DNA of 10,655 nucleotides from Candidatus Thorarchaeota archaeon. GTDB taxonomy: Archaea > Asgardarchaeota > Thorarchaeia > Thorarchaeales > Thorarchaeaceae. The notes under the pieces are model-generated. The model saw only the letters and a list, made by a program, of their open reading frames with translations, was not told where the DNA came from and searched no databases. The stretch lies in contig DAOWDY010000251.1 in assembly GCA_030638785.1 (NCBI GenBank), positions 1 to 10,655 of the forward strand, given 5' to 3'. The translations under genes were made by a program, and so were the position numbers. Positions within the stretch are counted from its first letter, which is position 1; each line of letters opens with the position of its first letter. Positions 1 through 7,382 of this stretch are shown in pieces.

Positions 1-249
1 ACCCTGTTGATTCAGCATGTAGACACCTATGATAATGATGAAGGCGATGATTGTGCCTATCCAACCTAATACAATATTCAACGGGATGTAGATCACAAGT
101 GCGATAAGCATACTCCATAGTGAAGCATCTGCCCTTTCTTCTTCTCCATTATTCTTGTGAACAAAATACAAGATTATCCCTAGAAGTGGAAAGATTGCAA
201 TTAATATGATATCTATCCATTCCAATCTATCCATGCGTACTTTTTCCAT
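1..249 (-). CDS. small membrane protein, N-terminal part (runs off window)
   Basis: An open frame of 83 codons from ATG at 249 runs off the left edge, so its C-terminus is not visible. The start is supported by AAAGGAG (258-264, read on the minus strand) 8 nt upstream. The visible protein has a short charged N-terminus, a hydrophobic segment at about residues 12-30, a charged loop with a Glu-rich stretch (residues 33-41), and two closely spaced hydrophobic segments (about 46-60 and 61-78). It is therefore probably an integral membrane protein with at least two or three helices. I do not recognise a family and assign no function. It reads in the same direction as the DUF362 gene but lies 127 bp downstream of it, with its own ribosome binding site, so it is probably transcribed separately. 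Confidence 0.6.
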   Translation of the reverse strand, partial: MEKVRMDRLEWIDIILIAIFPLLGIILYFVHKNNGEEERADASLWSMLIALVIYIPLNIVLGWIGTIIAFIIIIGVYMLNQQG

Positions 250-281
250 TGCGCGAACTCCTTTAGCGAACTAGATTTCTA

Positions 282-289
282 TTGTATAA
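282..289 (-). promoter_or_regulatory. TATA-like box upstream of the membrane protein
   Basis: TTATACAA on the minus strand, centred about 36 bp upstream of the ATG at 249. A usual archaeal start point about 27 bp downstream would fall near the Shine-Dalgarno site, so the spacing is tight. The rest of 250-376 holds an 8-bp palindrome CCGATCGG (310-317) and GTGATGAATCAC (353-364), whose role is unknown. No convincing terminator is seen. Confidence 0.25.
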
Positions 290-376
290 CATCTATTTCT
301 TTGTTTTCGCCGATCGGACTTTATTCATTTTACTATCAATACAGAACTAATTGTGATGAATCACGGTTGTTTATAG

Positions 377-1276
377 CTACTTCTGAAATTGTGTATTCAC
401 AAAATCAACAACAGATTTACTCTCTTCATCCAATGGTATCAATTCGATATCTTCGAATGTACATGTGCCCAAGCCAAGTTCAGCAGCTCGTGCCAGTTGT
501 GCCTGTTCAGATATAGATCCATTTGATACTGCATCAGTAGTACCATAGTGTCGCAGGATTGCCACACCTACCGTATCAAGTGCTACTCTATCAGTACTGA
601 GAAGAATGACGTTGGGAGTTACTTCTTCACCTGATGCGGGACCACCTGTAACGAATGCCTTAGTGGCGTCCATCAATACAAATGCAGGTTCATACACAGT
701 ATTAATTTCAGCAATCATCTCTCGTTGATACGGAGATGAGTGGAGTTCCTTCATGTAGTTGTAATTATCCTCAGGATCAAACTTTGCAACCATTCCTACG
801 GAGTTCTTCAGAGAGAGGGTGAAGTGGCCACCATACTGATGCGTCTTGAGACAGCAGGTCTGAATAATGATATCCGCGTCTTTGAAGAGGTTTGCATAGA
901 GAAATCCTCTTGACCAATGACTCCCCTCTGGAGTAATGAGCGTATAATCATCCATGGTAAAGTCGTCGAGGACGGATGCTTTGACATCCTTCTCTTTACA
1001 CATCCCTGTTATTCCAAGGTCATCTAGGACTTTCTTAGTATTCCCCATACCGCTCCGAGCACCGACATGAATTCCCGATGCTCCTACATCTTTTATTGCA
1101 TCGATAAGGAGAGTAAAAGTATCTAGATGAGTTGATGCAGGGAAGGGATCAGCGCTGTTGAAGTTCGCCTTTACAGCTACTCGCTTTCCTGAGAGAATTG
1201 AGAGATCTAGTTTACTTAGAAGGTTCTGAATTGCTGCAGTTCTATTTGTCCCAGATGCTAGAAAGACTTTGACCAT
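377..1276 (-). CDS. DUF362 domain-containing protein
   Basis: A 299-residue protein starting with MVKVFLASGTNR. It matches the DUF362 family in layout: a GKRVAVKANFNSAD segment (residues 30-43), a Gly-rich IHVGARSGMGNT stretch (69-80), TCCLKTHQYGG (140-150) followed by SLKNSVG (155-161), then VLMDATKAFVTGGP (200-213) and STDRVALDTVG (227-237). The family's biochemical role is largely unknown. Many members carry a C-terminal ferredoxin domain, but this one ends without any 4Fe-4S cluster motif. The frame is open upstream to 1555, but that extension lacks family sequence and overlaps the divergent acetyltransferase gene, so the ATG at 1276 is preferred. Its ribosome binding site is weak (GATGTGAT just upstream). 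There is no signal peptide or membrane segment, so it is probably cytosolic. Confidence 0.85.
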   Translation of the reverse strand: MVKVFLASGTNRTAAIQNLLSKLDLSILSGKRVAVKANFNSADPFPASTHLDTFTLLIDAIKDVGASGIHVGARSGMGNTKKVLDDLGITGMCKEKDVKASVLDDFTMDDYTLITPEGSHWSRGFLYANLFKDADIIIQTCCLKTHQYGGHFTLSLKNSVGMVAKFDPEDNYNYMKELHSSPYQREMIAEINTVYEPAFVLMDATKAFVTGGPASGEEVTPNVILLSTDRVALDTVGVAILRHYGTTDAVSNGSISEQAQLARAAELGLGTCTFEDIELIPLDEESKSVVDFVNTQFQK

Positions 1277-1399
1277 TAGAATCACATCAGAGGTAAAGCG
1301 TATTTTGAACAAACAGAGATTACTCAAAAGATTTCGCAAAGCTCCGTAAATATTATTAGAAAACTTCTGTAGTCCATACAATTCAAATGGGGAATAATA
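1277..1399. promoter_or_regulatory. divergent promoter region, DUF362 / acetyltransferase
   Basis: This 123-bp gap separates two divergent starts. The AT-rich TAAATATTATT at 1347-1357 is a good TATA candidate for the + strand gene (about 48 bp before its TTG start) and, being nearly symmetric, could also serve the minus gene. A second minus-strand candidate is AAAATACG near 1303-1310, about 30 bp before the ATG at 1276. GGGGA at 1389-1393 is the probable ribosome binding site of the acetyltransferase. Confidence 0.4.
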
Positions 1400-1921
1400 T
1401 TGGTCACTTTCGAGCTCTTTAACTTTGAGAACCATAAAGAAGATTTCATTCAACTTAATATCGAGTACATCAGTTGGATTGCTGATCAGGTTCAAGAACG
1501 GTATGGAATTGACTTTGTAGATACAATGGGTATTACGATTGAGGAATATATCCAATCCAAATATGACTCGTTTACTTCTATTCCATCAGATGATGGTGCT
1601 CTGTTAATTCTTGAAGATACTGGAAAAGTAATAGGTATGGGGGCTCTACAAAGATTCAACGAAAATGTAGGTGAAATCAAACGCATGTACATTAAACCCG
1701 AATATAGAGGAAAAGGATTTGGGAAGAAACTGCTCCAGAAGCTTGTTGCTTTAGGAAAAGATTGTGAATATTCATCATTACGTCTTGACACAGGGGGGTT
1801 CATGGATACCGCTCAGCATGTATATACTAGCGTTGGTTTCAAGAAGATACCTGAATACACAGAGTCAGAAGTTCCAATACCATTGAGACACCATTGGTGG
1901 TTCATGGAGTTGAAGTTGTAG
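1400..1921 (+). CDS. GNAT family N-acetyltransferase
   Basis: A 173-residue protein of single-domain GNAT length. Motif A is clear at residues 94-112, with the acetyl-CoA pyrophosphate-binding core RGKGFG (103-108) followed by KKLL. Motif B is at 138-150, with Tyr142 in the usual general-acid position and a GF pair. The ending HHWWFMELKL is typical of the last strand. The family transfers an acetyl group from acetyl-CoA to an amine; the substrate here (small molecule, drug or protein) cannot be read from the sequence. The start is TTG: the frame is closed by a stop at 1370, no in-frame ATG or GTG lies before the conserved sequence, and GGGGA sits 6 nt upstream of the TTG. It lies 70 bp ahead of the MFS gene in the same direction, so the two may be co-transcribed. 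Confidence 0.88.
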   Translation: MVTFELFNFENHKEDFIQLNIEYISWIADQVQERYGIDFVDTMGITIEEYIQSKYDSFTSIPSDDGALLILEDTGKVIGMGALQRFNENVGEIKRMYIKPEYRGKGFGKKLLQKLVALGKDCEYSSLRLDTGGFMDTAQHVYTSVGFKKIPEYTESEVPIPLRHHWWFMELKL

Positions 1922-1952
1922 ACATTTCTAATATTGCGATTATCATCAACAG

Positions 1953-1977
1953 ATTGATTAACGTGGTAATTGATTAA
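1953..1977 (+). repeat. short direct repeat ATTGATTAA x2 before the MFS gene
   Basis: ATTGATTAA occurs at 1953-1961 and again at 1969-1977, a 16-bp period, in the 70-bp gap between the acetyltransferase stop and the MFS start. It may be a tandem binding site or simply AT-rich promoter sequence. The first copy is about 31-39 bp upstream of the GTG start and could act as a TATA box for a nearly leaderless transcript. There is no good Shine-Dalgarno site before that GTG. Confidence 0.3.
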
Positions 1978-1991
1978 TTTCGGGTATTTGC

Positions 1992-3479
1992 GTGAGTAGG
2001 ACTTCATCGTTCTTTGGTTTCACTGAATCTAATGAAAGGTTACTGCGACTAGCAAAGATAATGATGACAATGGTCCCGTTAGTTGTAGCCACTTTTGCCC
2101 TGACATCTACCTTTCATATTATCTTCATAGCGGAGGCATTAGGTGGAGGACCAGGTCAATACATTCAGGGACTCGCCTTGGTCAGCATCCTGCTTGTCAT
2201 ACAACTCGTCGTTATGACACTTTTTGATTATCCAACTGGCTCTTTAGGTGACCACATCGGTCAGAGATGGGTTATATCATCAGCCTACATCTGCTATGGT
2301 ATTGCATTCATCCTCACATCAATCGTGGCACCTGGAACTCCCTTCTTTGTTTTCATTCTCATCTTTTTCTTTATTGCAATTGGAGGATCACAAGAGAGTG
2401 GGGCGTGGCAGGCTTGGTTTGATAATAACTTTCGAGTCGCCATGCCAGGAGATGAGGATAGGAAGCAGTATGGAGTCTTCCAGGGAAGATTAGGTATGCT
2501 CGTTACAGCCTGCTCTACGCTTGCCATAGTTCCAGGAAGCATCCTAGCGGCACTCTTTGGTCGACCCTGGGTTTTTCAAGTCGAGGCGATCATATGTTTC
2601 ATTGCGGCAGTAATCGTGCTAAGATTAGTTCAAGATTTTGAGGAAGTAAAAGAGAGCCGAGACGCCCGACCTTCAATGGGGGCATATATCGAGATTCTGA
2701 AATCAGGTGTTCGATTCCTGACTACAGATCCACTAGTTAAATGGCTCATAGTGGGAGGAATGCTCATGCTGAGCACGATGATCGTCTGGTCGTATTTCAT
2801 TATCTTTCCTCTGTTCTACGCTTATATGTTGACAGACGTTGCTGTTGCTAGTTTTAGGACATTACTTCGAATTCCGAGTATTGCTACTGAGGAACGTTCC
2901 GGATTTTGGTCTCAAAAATATGAACCCAGAAAATGGATTCCTCGGTTTAGGTTGCTTCAGACTTGCGGATTCGCCTTCTACTTGATATTCGCAGCACTTG
3001 TCATTCTGTTCCCTCCACTTGCAGGCGGCACGATCGTGGAATTCTATTTCCCGTATACAGACATCATTTTCTTGGCAATTCCCTTAGAATCGATGATTCC
3101 TGTTCTATTTATGTTGGTGATTTTCATAGTTAGCGGATTGATATACTCATTCGCTTCAATATTGACTCAACGGGTGCTACTTGATGTGATACCCAACGAG
3201 ATCCGCAATAGCGTATATTCACTTATTCCAACGATAGCTATGCTTTTTGCAATACCTCAGATTCTTGTCATTGGACCTACAATCCAGTATTGGGGTTTTA
3301 TTCCTGCACTATTATTCTGTGCAGTTATCTCAGGAATAGGTGCCTGGATGGTTGGAAAAGGTCTTTCGTATCCAATGCCAATTCTGGATGAGGGCAAGCA
3401 AGATCCTCCTGGAGAGCCTGAGCAAGATGGAATTGAAATAGTAGAAGATATTGAGGAAGAATCCACAGAGGATTCATAG
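1992..3479 (+). CDS. MFS transporter, probable 12-TM exporter
   Basis: A 495-residue, very hydrophobic protein with about 12 predicted membrane segments. The major facilitator motif A is visible in the loop after TM2 at residues 83-92 (GSLGDHIGQR). The N-terminal bundle spans roughly residues 20-215, a charged central loop about 215-240, and the C-terminal bundle about 245-455. The second half has a basic/aromatic loop (about 300-320, WSQKYEPRKW) where the repeat of motif A would be. The protein ends in a strongly acidic, Pro/Glu-rich cytoplasmic tail (about 466-495). The family moves small solutes by proton or solute coupling; the substrate is unknown, and a drug or metabolite exporter is only an inference. 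The start is GTG at 1992. It is convergent with uvrA across a 56-bp gap that has no obvious T-run terminator. Confidence 0.85.
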   Translation: MSRTSSFFGFTESNERLLRLAKIMMTMVPLVVATFALTSTFHIIFIAEALGGGPGQYIQGLALVSILLVIQLVVMTLFDYPTGSLGDHIGQRWVISSAYICYGIAFILTSIVAPGTPFFVFILIFFFIAIGGSQESGAWQAWFDNNFRVAMPGDEDRKQYGVFQGRLGMLVTACSTLAIVPGSILAALFGRPWVFQVEAIICFIAAVIVLRLVQDFEEVKESRDARPSMGAYIEILKSGVRFLTTDPLVKWLIVGGMLMLSTMIVWSYFIIFPLFYAYMLTDVAVASFRTLLRIPSIATEERSGFWSQKYEPRKWIPRFRLLQTCGFAFYLIFAALVILFPPLAGGTIVEFYFPYTDIIFLAIPLESMIPVLFMLVIFIVSGLIYSFASILTQRVLLDVIPNEIRNSVYSLIPTIAMLFAIPQILVIGPTIQYWGFIPALLFCAVISGIGAWMVGKGLSYPMPILDEGKQDPPGEPEQDGIEIVEDIEEESTEDS

Positions 3480-3535
3480 AATGTGATGTTAGTCTGGCGT
3501 TGTAAATCCAAAACCCCTCAACCCTAATGCGCTGT

Positions 3536-6433
3536 TCATGGAGAGGAAGATCTAATCACATCTTTGAGAAAGTCACCTGTGTAGGATGCTTCAACTTCCG
3601 CGACTTCTTCTGGTGTTCCCACAGCAACAATTTCCCCACCCTCTTCTCCCCCGGATGGGCCTAGATCAATCACATAGTCAGCGCTCTTGATGACATCCAT
3701 ATGATGTTCTATGACGAGCACGCTGTTTCCATGGTCTACAAGCCGGTTCAGACAGTCGAGTAATTTCTGAATGTCGGCAAGATGTAGTCCAGTAGTGGGT
3801 TCATCAAAAATATACAGCGTATCCCGTGAAGCCTTGATTTTTCCAAGCTCTTTTGCGAGTTTAATACGCTGAGATTCTCCGCCACTCAGCTGATTCGATG
3901 GTTGACCAAGTTTGATGTAGCCTAGACCCAGATCATTCATTGTCCGGAGTTTGTGTGCAATAAGGTTGACATCCTCGAAGAAGGGAATAGCCTCTTCCAC
4001 AGTCAAGTCCAGAACATCTGCAATGCTTCTTCCTTTGTACTTAATCTCCAAGATTTCGCGAGTAAAACGAGTTCCCTTACAAGCTGGACAGATGCTCTCA
4101 ATATCGGGCATGAATTGCATCTGAGTGGTTACAATCCCTTCACCCTTGCATTCGGGGCAACGGCCTCCACTATTTTGGTTGAAGCTGAATTCAGACATCT
4201 GGTAGTTCTTTTCCTGGGCTACTGGAAGAGCAGCGAAAATACCTCGTATCTTGTCAAAAAACCCGACGTAGGTTGCGGGATTGGATCTTGAAGAACGCCC
4301 TATGGGTGACTGGTCGATATTCCTGACGTCGCGGAGATGTTCGATACCTTCAATGAGGTCATGTTTTCCTGGGATGATTCTCCGATCTCGAAAGACCGAG
4401 TGAAGCTTCTTGTAGAGTATTTCGTTGACCAGACTACTCTTCCCAGAACCTGAAACCCCACTTACACAGAGGAAGAGACCCAGAGGTAGTTCCACATCAA
4501 CCTGCTTCAGATTATTCTCGCGTGCATTGAATATCTTAATCGAGTGACCGTTTGACTTTCTTCTGGTCTCAGGAAGCTCAATCTTTCTCGTTCCACGAAG
4601 ATATTGCCCTGTGACAGAGTCGTCAGCATTTTTGATGTCTTCAATGAGTCCTTGTGCCACAACAGTTCCGCCATGAACCCCTGGACCTGGACCCATCTCA
4701 ATAATATGATCTGCAGCTCTCATTGTATCAACATCATGTTCTACAACGATTACCGTATTCCCCACATCCCGAAGTTTCTTGAGGGTGTCAATGATCTTGA
4801 CTCCGTCGCGGGGATGAAGCCCGATTGATGGCTCATCAAGAACGACAAGCATGCCCATGAGTTCTGATCCGATCTGTGTGCTTAACCGTGTGCGTTGGAG
4901 TTCTCCTCCAGAAATTGTGTCAGCTCTTCGATTCAGACTGAGATAGTACAACCCTATCTCAAGCATAAGGTCTAGACGTTTCTTTAATTCTTCAAGAATA
5001 GGACCAGCAAGATGCTCTTTGTCCATCGGGGGTTTGATACGATCTGCAAGAATCCTGAGATCGTCCAGGGGGAGAGTTCCTAGCTCATGGATAGTCTGGT
5101 CATTAATGCGCACCAATAGGCGCTGAGGTAGTAACTTAGTACCTCTACAATCTGGGCAAAGGCTCTCAACCATGCGTTTCTCGACCCATGAATATCCCGG
5201 ATCATGTTGTTTCCGCTCTCGACAAAGCTTTCGGTACCATGTATCTAACCTAGGTACGATTCCTCTAAAGGAAAACTGCTTTCCAAAATTCTCATGCGCA
5301 CGGTCTTCATCTGGGGGTCTAAGAAGTTCAAACTTCTCCCCATCAGTGCCATAGAAGAATTTGTTTTTAGTTTCCTCTGAGAGGTCTTTGAATGGAGTAT
5401 CAATAGAGAATCCATAGTGTTCGCCCATACTATATGCCATCACGTAATTCCAATTGAACAAGCGTTTGTATGTACTAGTATCGACATTGAATGAACCTCT
5501 ATCAATCGCACCCTCACGGAGACTCTTCTCAGGATTCGCTACCATTAGAATGGGGTTTGCGGACATGTGAGTACCTACTCCTCCACAAGTTCGACAATAG
5601 CTATCTCCCTCGTTTGATGAAAAGTACCAAGGGAGAAAATCACCTGCAAGAATGTGGTGTTCATGACATGAAAGGGAATTGTAGAACTCGTCAGGGACGC
5701 TAGCGAGAGCTTCGGTGTTCAAGATATTCAACTTGACGAACCCTTCTCCAATGCGAAGACACTCAATGAGAGAACTAACAATCTCTTTTGTCTGGTCGCT
5801 GTTGACTGTGAATTTGTCAACTATACCTTCGATTTGATAATCATCTTCTTCGTCTAATTTCAACTTGTCACTTGTGCTTTTCAGTTCACTATCCAGTCTG
5901 ATATTTCTACAACCATGATTACGAATTTCATCTATGAGATACTCCCAGTTCTCGCCATATATCTTGAAGAACGGAGCTAAGATTTCAATTGTTGTTCCCT
6001 CAGGTAAAGACTGAATGTGCTCTGCTATCTGATGTGGAGTCTTCGATTCTATTTCATTATCACAGTATGGACATTGGGGAATTCCTATGGTTGCAAATAG
6101 CAAACGTAGGTATGTGTGAATTTCTGTAAGTGTACCAACCGTTGATCGGGGATTTCGGATTCCCCTAGCCTGGGAGATAGAGAGAACTGGTGATAACCCC
6201 TTGACTGAATCAACATCAGGTCTTTTGACTAGGGGAATCCTTGAACGCGCATATGCAGAGAGGGACTCCATGAATCTACGCTGTCCCTCACCATAGAGTA
6301 CATCGAAAGCGAGAGAAGATTTTCCAGAACCAGACACACCGGTGATTACAGTAAGCTTGTCACGGGGAATCTCGACATCTATGTTCTTTAGGTTATTTTC
6401 TCGAGCGCCTTTAATTCGTACGGATTTACTCAT
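3536..6433 (-). CDS. uvrA: UvrA, DNA-damage recognition ATPase (excinuclease ABC subunit A)
   Basis: A 965-residue UvrA of full family length. ATPase I has Walker A GVSGSGKSS (32-40), signature ISGGELQR (507-514) and Walker B LVVLDEP (529-535). ATPase II has the same Walker A (659-667), signature LSGGESQR (849-856) and Walker B LYIFDEP (873-879). The NPRSTVGT loop (94-101) and IDQSPIGR (706-713) are typical. The UvrB-binding segment (about 145-210) and insertion domain (about 285-420) are both present. Zinc sites: C121/C124 with C426/C429; C759/C762 with C782/C785; the middle one is C256/H259 with C280/C283, where the first pair is CxxH instead of the usual CxxC. The family is a DNA-binding dimer that loads UvrB at lesions. 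The start is supported by GGAGGGTGA (6440-6448) with a 6-nt spacer and a 4-bp ATGA overlap with the nucleotidyltransferase gene. No uvrB or uvrC lies nearby, so it may be the main UvrA or a specialised paralog. Confidence 0.95.
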   Translation of the reverse strand: MSKSVRIKGARENNLKNIDVEIPRDKLTVITGVSGSGKSSLAFDVLYGEGQRRFMESLSAYARSRIPLVKRPDVDSVKGLSPVLSISQARGIRNPRSTVGTLTEIHTYLRLLFATIGIPQCPYCDNEIESKTPHQIAEHIQSLPEGTTIEILAPFFKIYGENWEYLIDEIRNHGCRNIRLDSELKSTSDKLKLDEEDDYQIEGIVDKFTVNSDQTKEIVSSLIECLRIGEGFVKLNILNTEALASVPDEFYNSLSCHEHHILAGDFLPWYFSSNEGDSYCRTCGGVGTHMSANPILMVANPEKSLREGAIDRGSFNVDTSTYKRLFNWNYVMAYSMGEHYGFSIDTPFKDLSEETKNKFFYGTDGEKFELLRPPDEDRAHENFGKQFSFRGIVPRLDTWYRKLCRERKQHDPGYSWVEKRMVESLCPDCRGTKLLPQRLLVRINDQTIHELGTLPLDDLRILADRIKPPMDKEHLAGPILEELKKRLDLMLEIGLYYLSLNRRADTISGGELQRTRLSTQIGSELMGMLVVLDEPSIGLHPRDGVKIIDTLKKLRDVGNTVIVVEHDVDTMRAADHIIEMGPGPGVHGGTVVAQGLIEDIKNADDSVTGQYLRGTRKIELPETRRKSNGHSIKIFNARENNLKQVDVELPLGLFLCVSGVSGSGKSSLVNEILYKKLHSVFRDRRIIPGKHDLIEGIEHLRDVRNIDQSPIGRSSRSNPATYVGFFDKIRGIFAALPVAQEKNYQMSEFSFNQNSGGRCPECKGEGIVTTQMQFMPDIESICPACKGTRFTREILEIKYKGRSIADVLDLTVEEAIPFFEDVNLIAHKLRTMNDLGLGYIKLGQPSNQLSGGESQRIKLAKELGKIKASRDTLYIFDEPTTGLHLADIQKLLDCLNRLVDHGNSVLVIEHHMDVIKSADYVIDLGPSGGEEGGEIVAVGTPEEVAEVEASYTGDFLKDVIRSSSP

Positions 6434-7371
6434 AGTAACTCACCCTCCATGTTTAGATAGCCAGCCTCGTGAACCTCATGTCTACTCTTGTTTGTCAATC
6501 GCAATGGAGAATCCATTCTCTGAATTATCCCAAGGTCCGCAAGTAGCTCACATGAGTTGATTAAGGTGAATATGTCATCACGGCGAAGCTTTCGTCTGAA
6601 GTGTTTGTCAATTTGCGAAATGCCACAATGTCCACCTTGTTCAAGAATGAACGAGGTAACTGGTTTGAACAACGATTCGGCCCTAGTTTCAATGTACTCC
6701 TTACAGAGCTCATATGCTTCCTCAAGAGACTCTATGGATGTTCCTTTCTGAATGTGGTTTATGTATCCTTTATTGAAGAGCTCAGGATTGTATTTTCTTG
6801 CTTGAAATATGACCTCACGAATGGGAACATCCCCATTAGATAGTACTTCAAGGAATGCAAGAAACTCCATCGATCTGCTAAGCCACCAAAAAGCAGTAAG
6901 TGGATCTTCATTGTGTACAATATTCTTTCTCACCTTCTGAAGAATTCCGATCGCTGAATTCGCATAGACCATCATACCCAGATGTCTATCACGTTCTCCA
7001 AAATTCTGAGCGTCAGTGTGATACTCTGTAATTGTCGCATCATTAGAAAACAAGAGATTCCCAGTGGCCATGAGATGGTGCAGTATAGATCCATGTAGTA
7101 ATCGCTCCATCCAATCTCGGAAATTTTTGCGGGAATGAACATCCACCTGAATGATGATATCACCATCCTTCAGCCAGTGCTGTTGAAAAGGCAATGAATC
7201 ATCTTTTGTGACTATTAGCATGTCAATATCGGATTCGGACCAGACGTCACCTCTGACCATACTACCATAAACAAATGCAGCAATGATGTTCTGGTCCTTC
7301 TGCAATTGTTCTACAAAGGAGTCCAGTGCTGCTTCGTATTCTTGTGAAAGAGCAGAATTATCTTTCATCAT
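6430..7371 (-). CDS. nucleotidyltransferase-domain protein with C-terminal winged helix
   Basis: A 313-residue protein of the polymerase-beta nucleotidyltransferase fold. The signature is clear at residues 34-54: GS (36-37), then D48 and D50 in SDIDMLIV, with the third metal-binding Asp at D77 in IIQVDVHS. All catalytic positions are therefore kept and it should be active. The middle (about 125-235) is all-helical, resembling the substrate or HEPN-like helical bundles that accompany such domains. The end (about 240-302) looks like a winged-helix domain, with an ISQIDKHF helix and a turn at LGIIQRMDSPLRLT. The family transfers a nucleotide to a drug, protein or RNA; the target is unknown. Two adjacent ATGs (7371, 7368) are possible starts; the GAGGTGA site gives 4 or 7 nt spacing, so 7368 may be the true one. 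It is translationally coupled to both neighbours. Confidence 0.82.
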   Translation of the reverse strand: MMKDNSALSQEYEAALDSFVEQLQKDQNIIAAFVYGSMVRGDVWSESDIDMLIVTKDDSLPFQQHWLKDGDIIIQVDVHSRKNFRDWMERLLHGSILHHLMATGNLLFSNDATITEYHTDAQNFGERDRHLGMMVYANSAIGILQKVRKNIVHNEDPLTAFWWLSRSMEFLAFLEVLSNGDVPIREVIFQARKYNPELFNKGYINHIQKGTSIESLEEAYELCKEYIETRAESLFKPVTSFILEQGGHCGISQIDKHFRRKLRRDDIFTLINSCELLADLGIIQRMDSPLRLTNKSRHEVHEAGYLNMEGELL

Positions 7372-7375
7372 CTAC

Positions 7376-7382
7376 TCACCTC
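7376..7382 (-). promoter_or_regulatory. ribosome binding site overlapping the upstream stop codon
   Basis: GAGGTGA on the minus strand begins inside the TGA stop (7383-7381) of the regulator gene and precedes the nucleotidyltransferase start. A ribosome finishing the regulator would be placed at the next start, which indicates coupled translation of the operon. Confidence 0.75.

Noticed and set aside
301..516. 71-codon + strand frame
   Set aside because: It overlaps the end of the DUF362 gene, starts without a clear ribosome binding site and has no recognisable domain.
1277..1555. Upstream extension of the DUF362 reading frame
   Set aside because: The extra 93 residues carry no family sequence and overlap the divergent acetyltransferase start. 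The family match begins at MVKVFLASGT.
3480..3535. Terminator between the convergent MFS and uvrA genes
   Set aside because: The 56-bp gap has no clear hairpin with a T-run on either strand.
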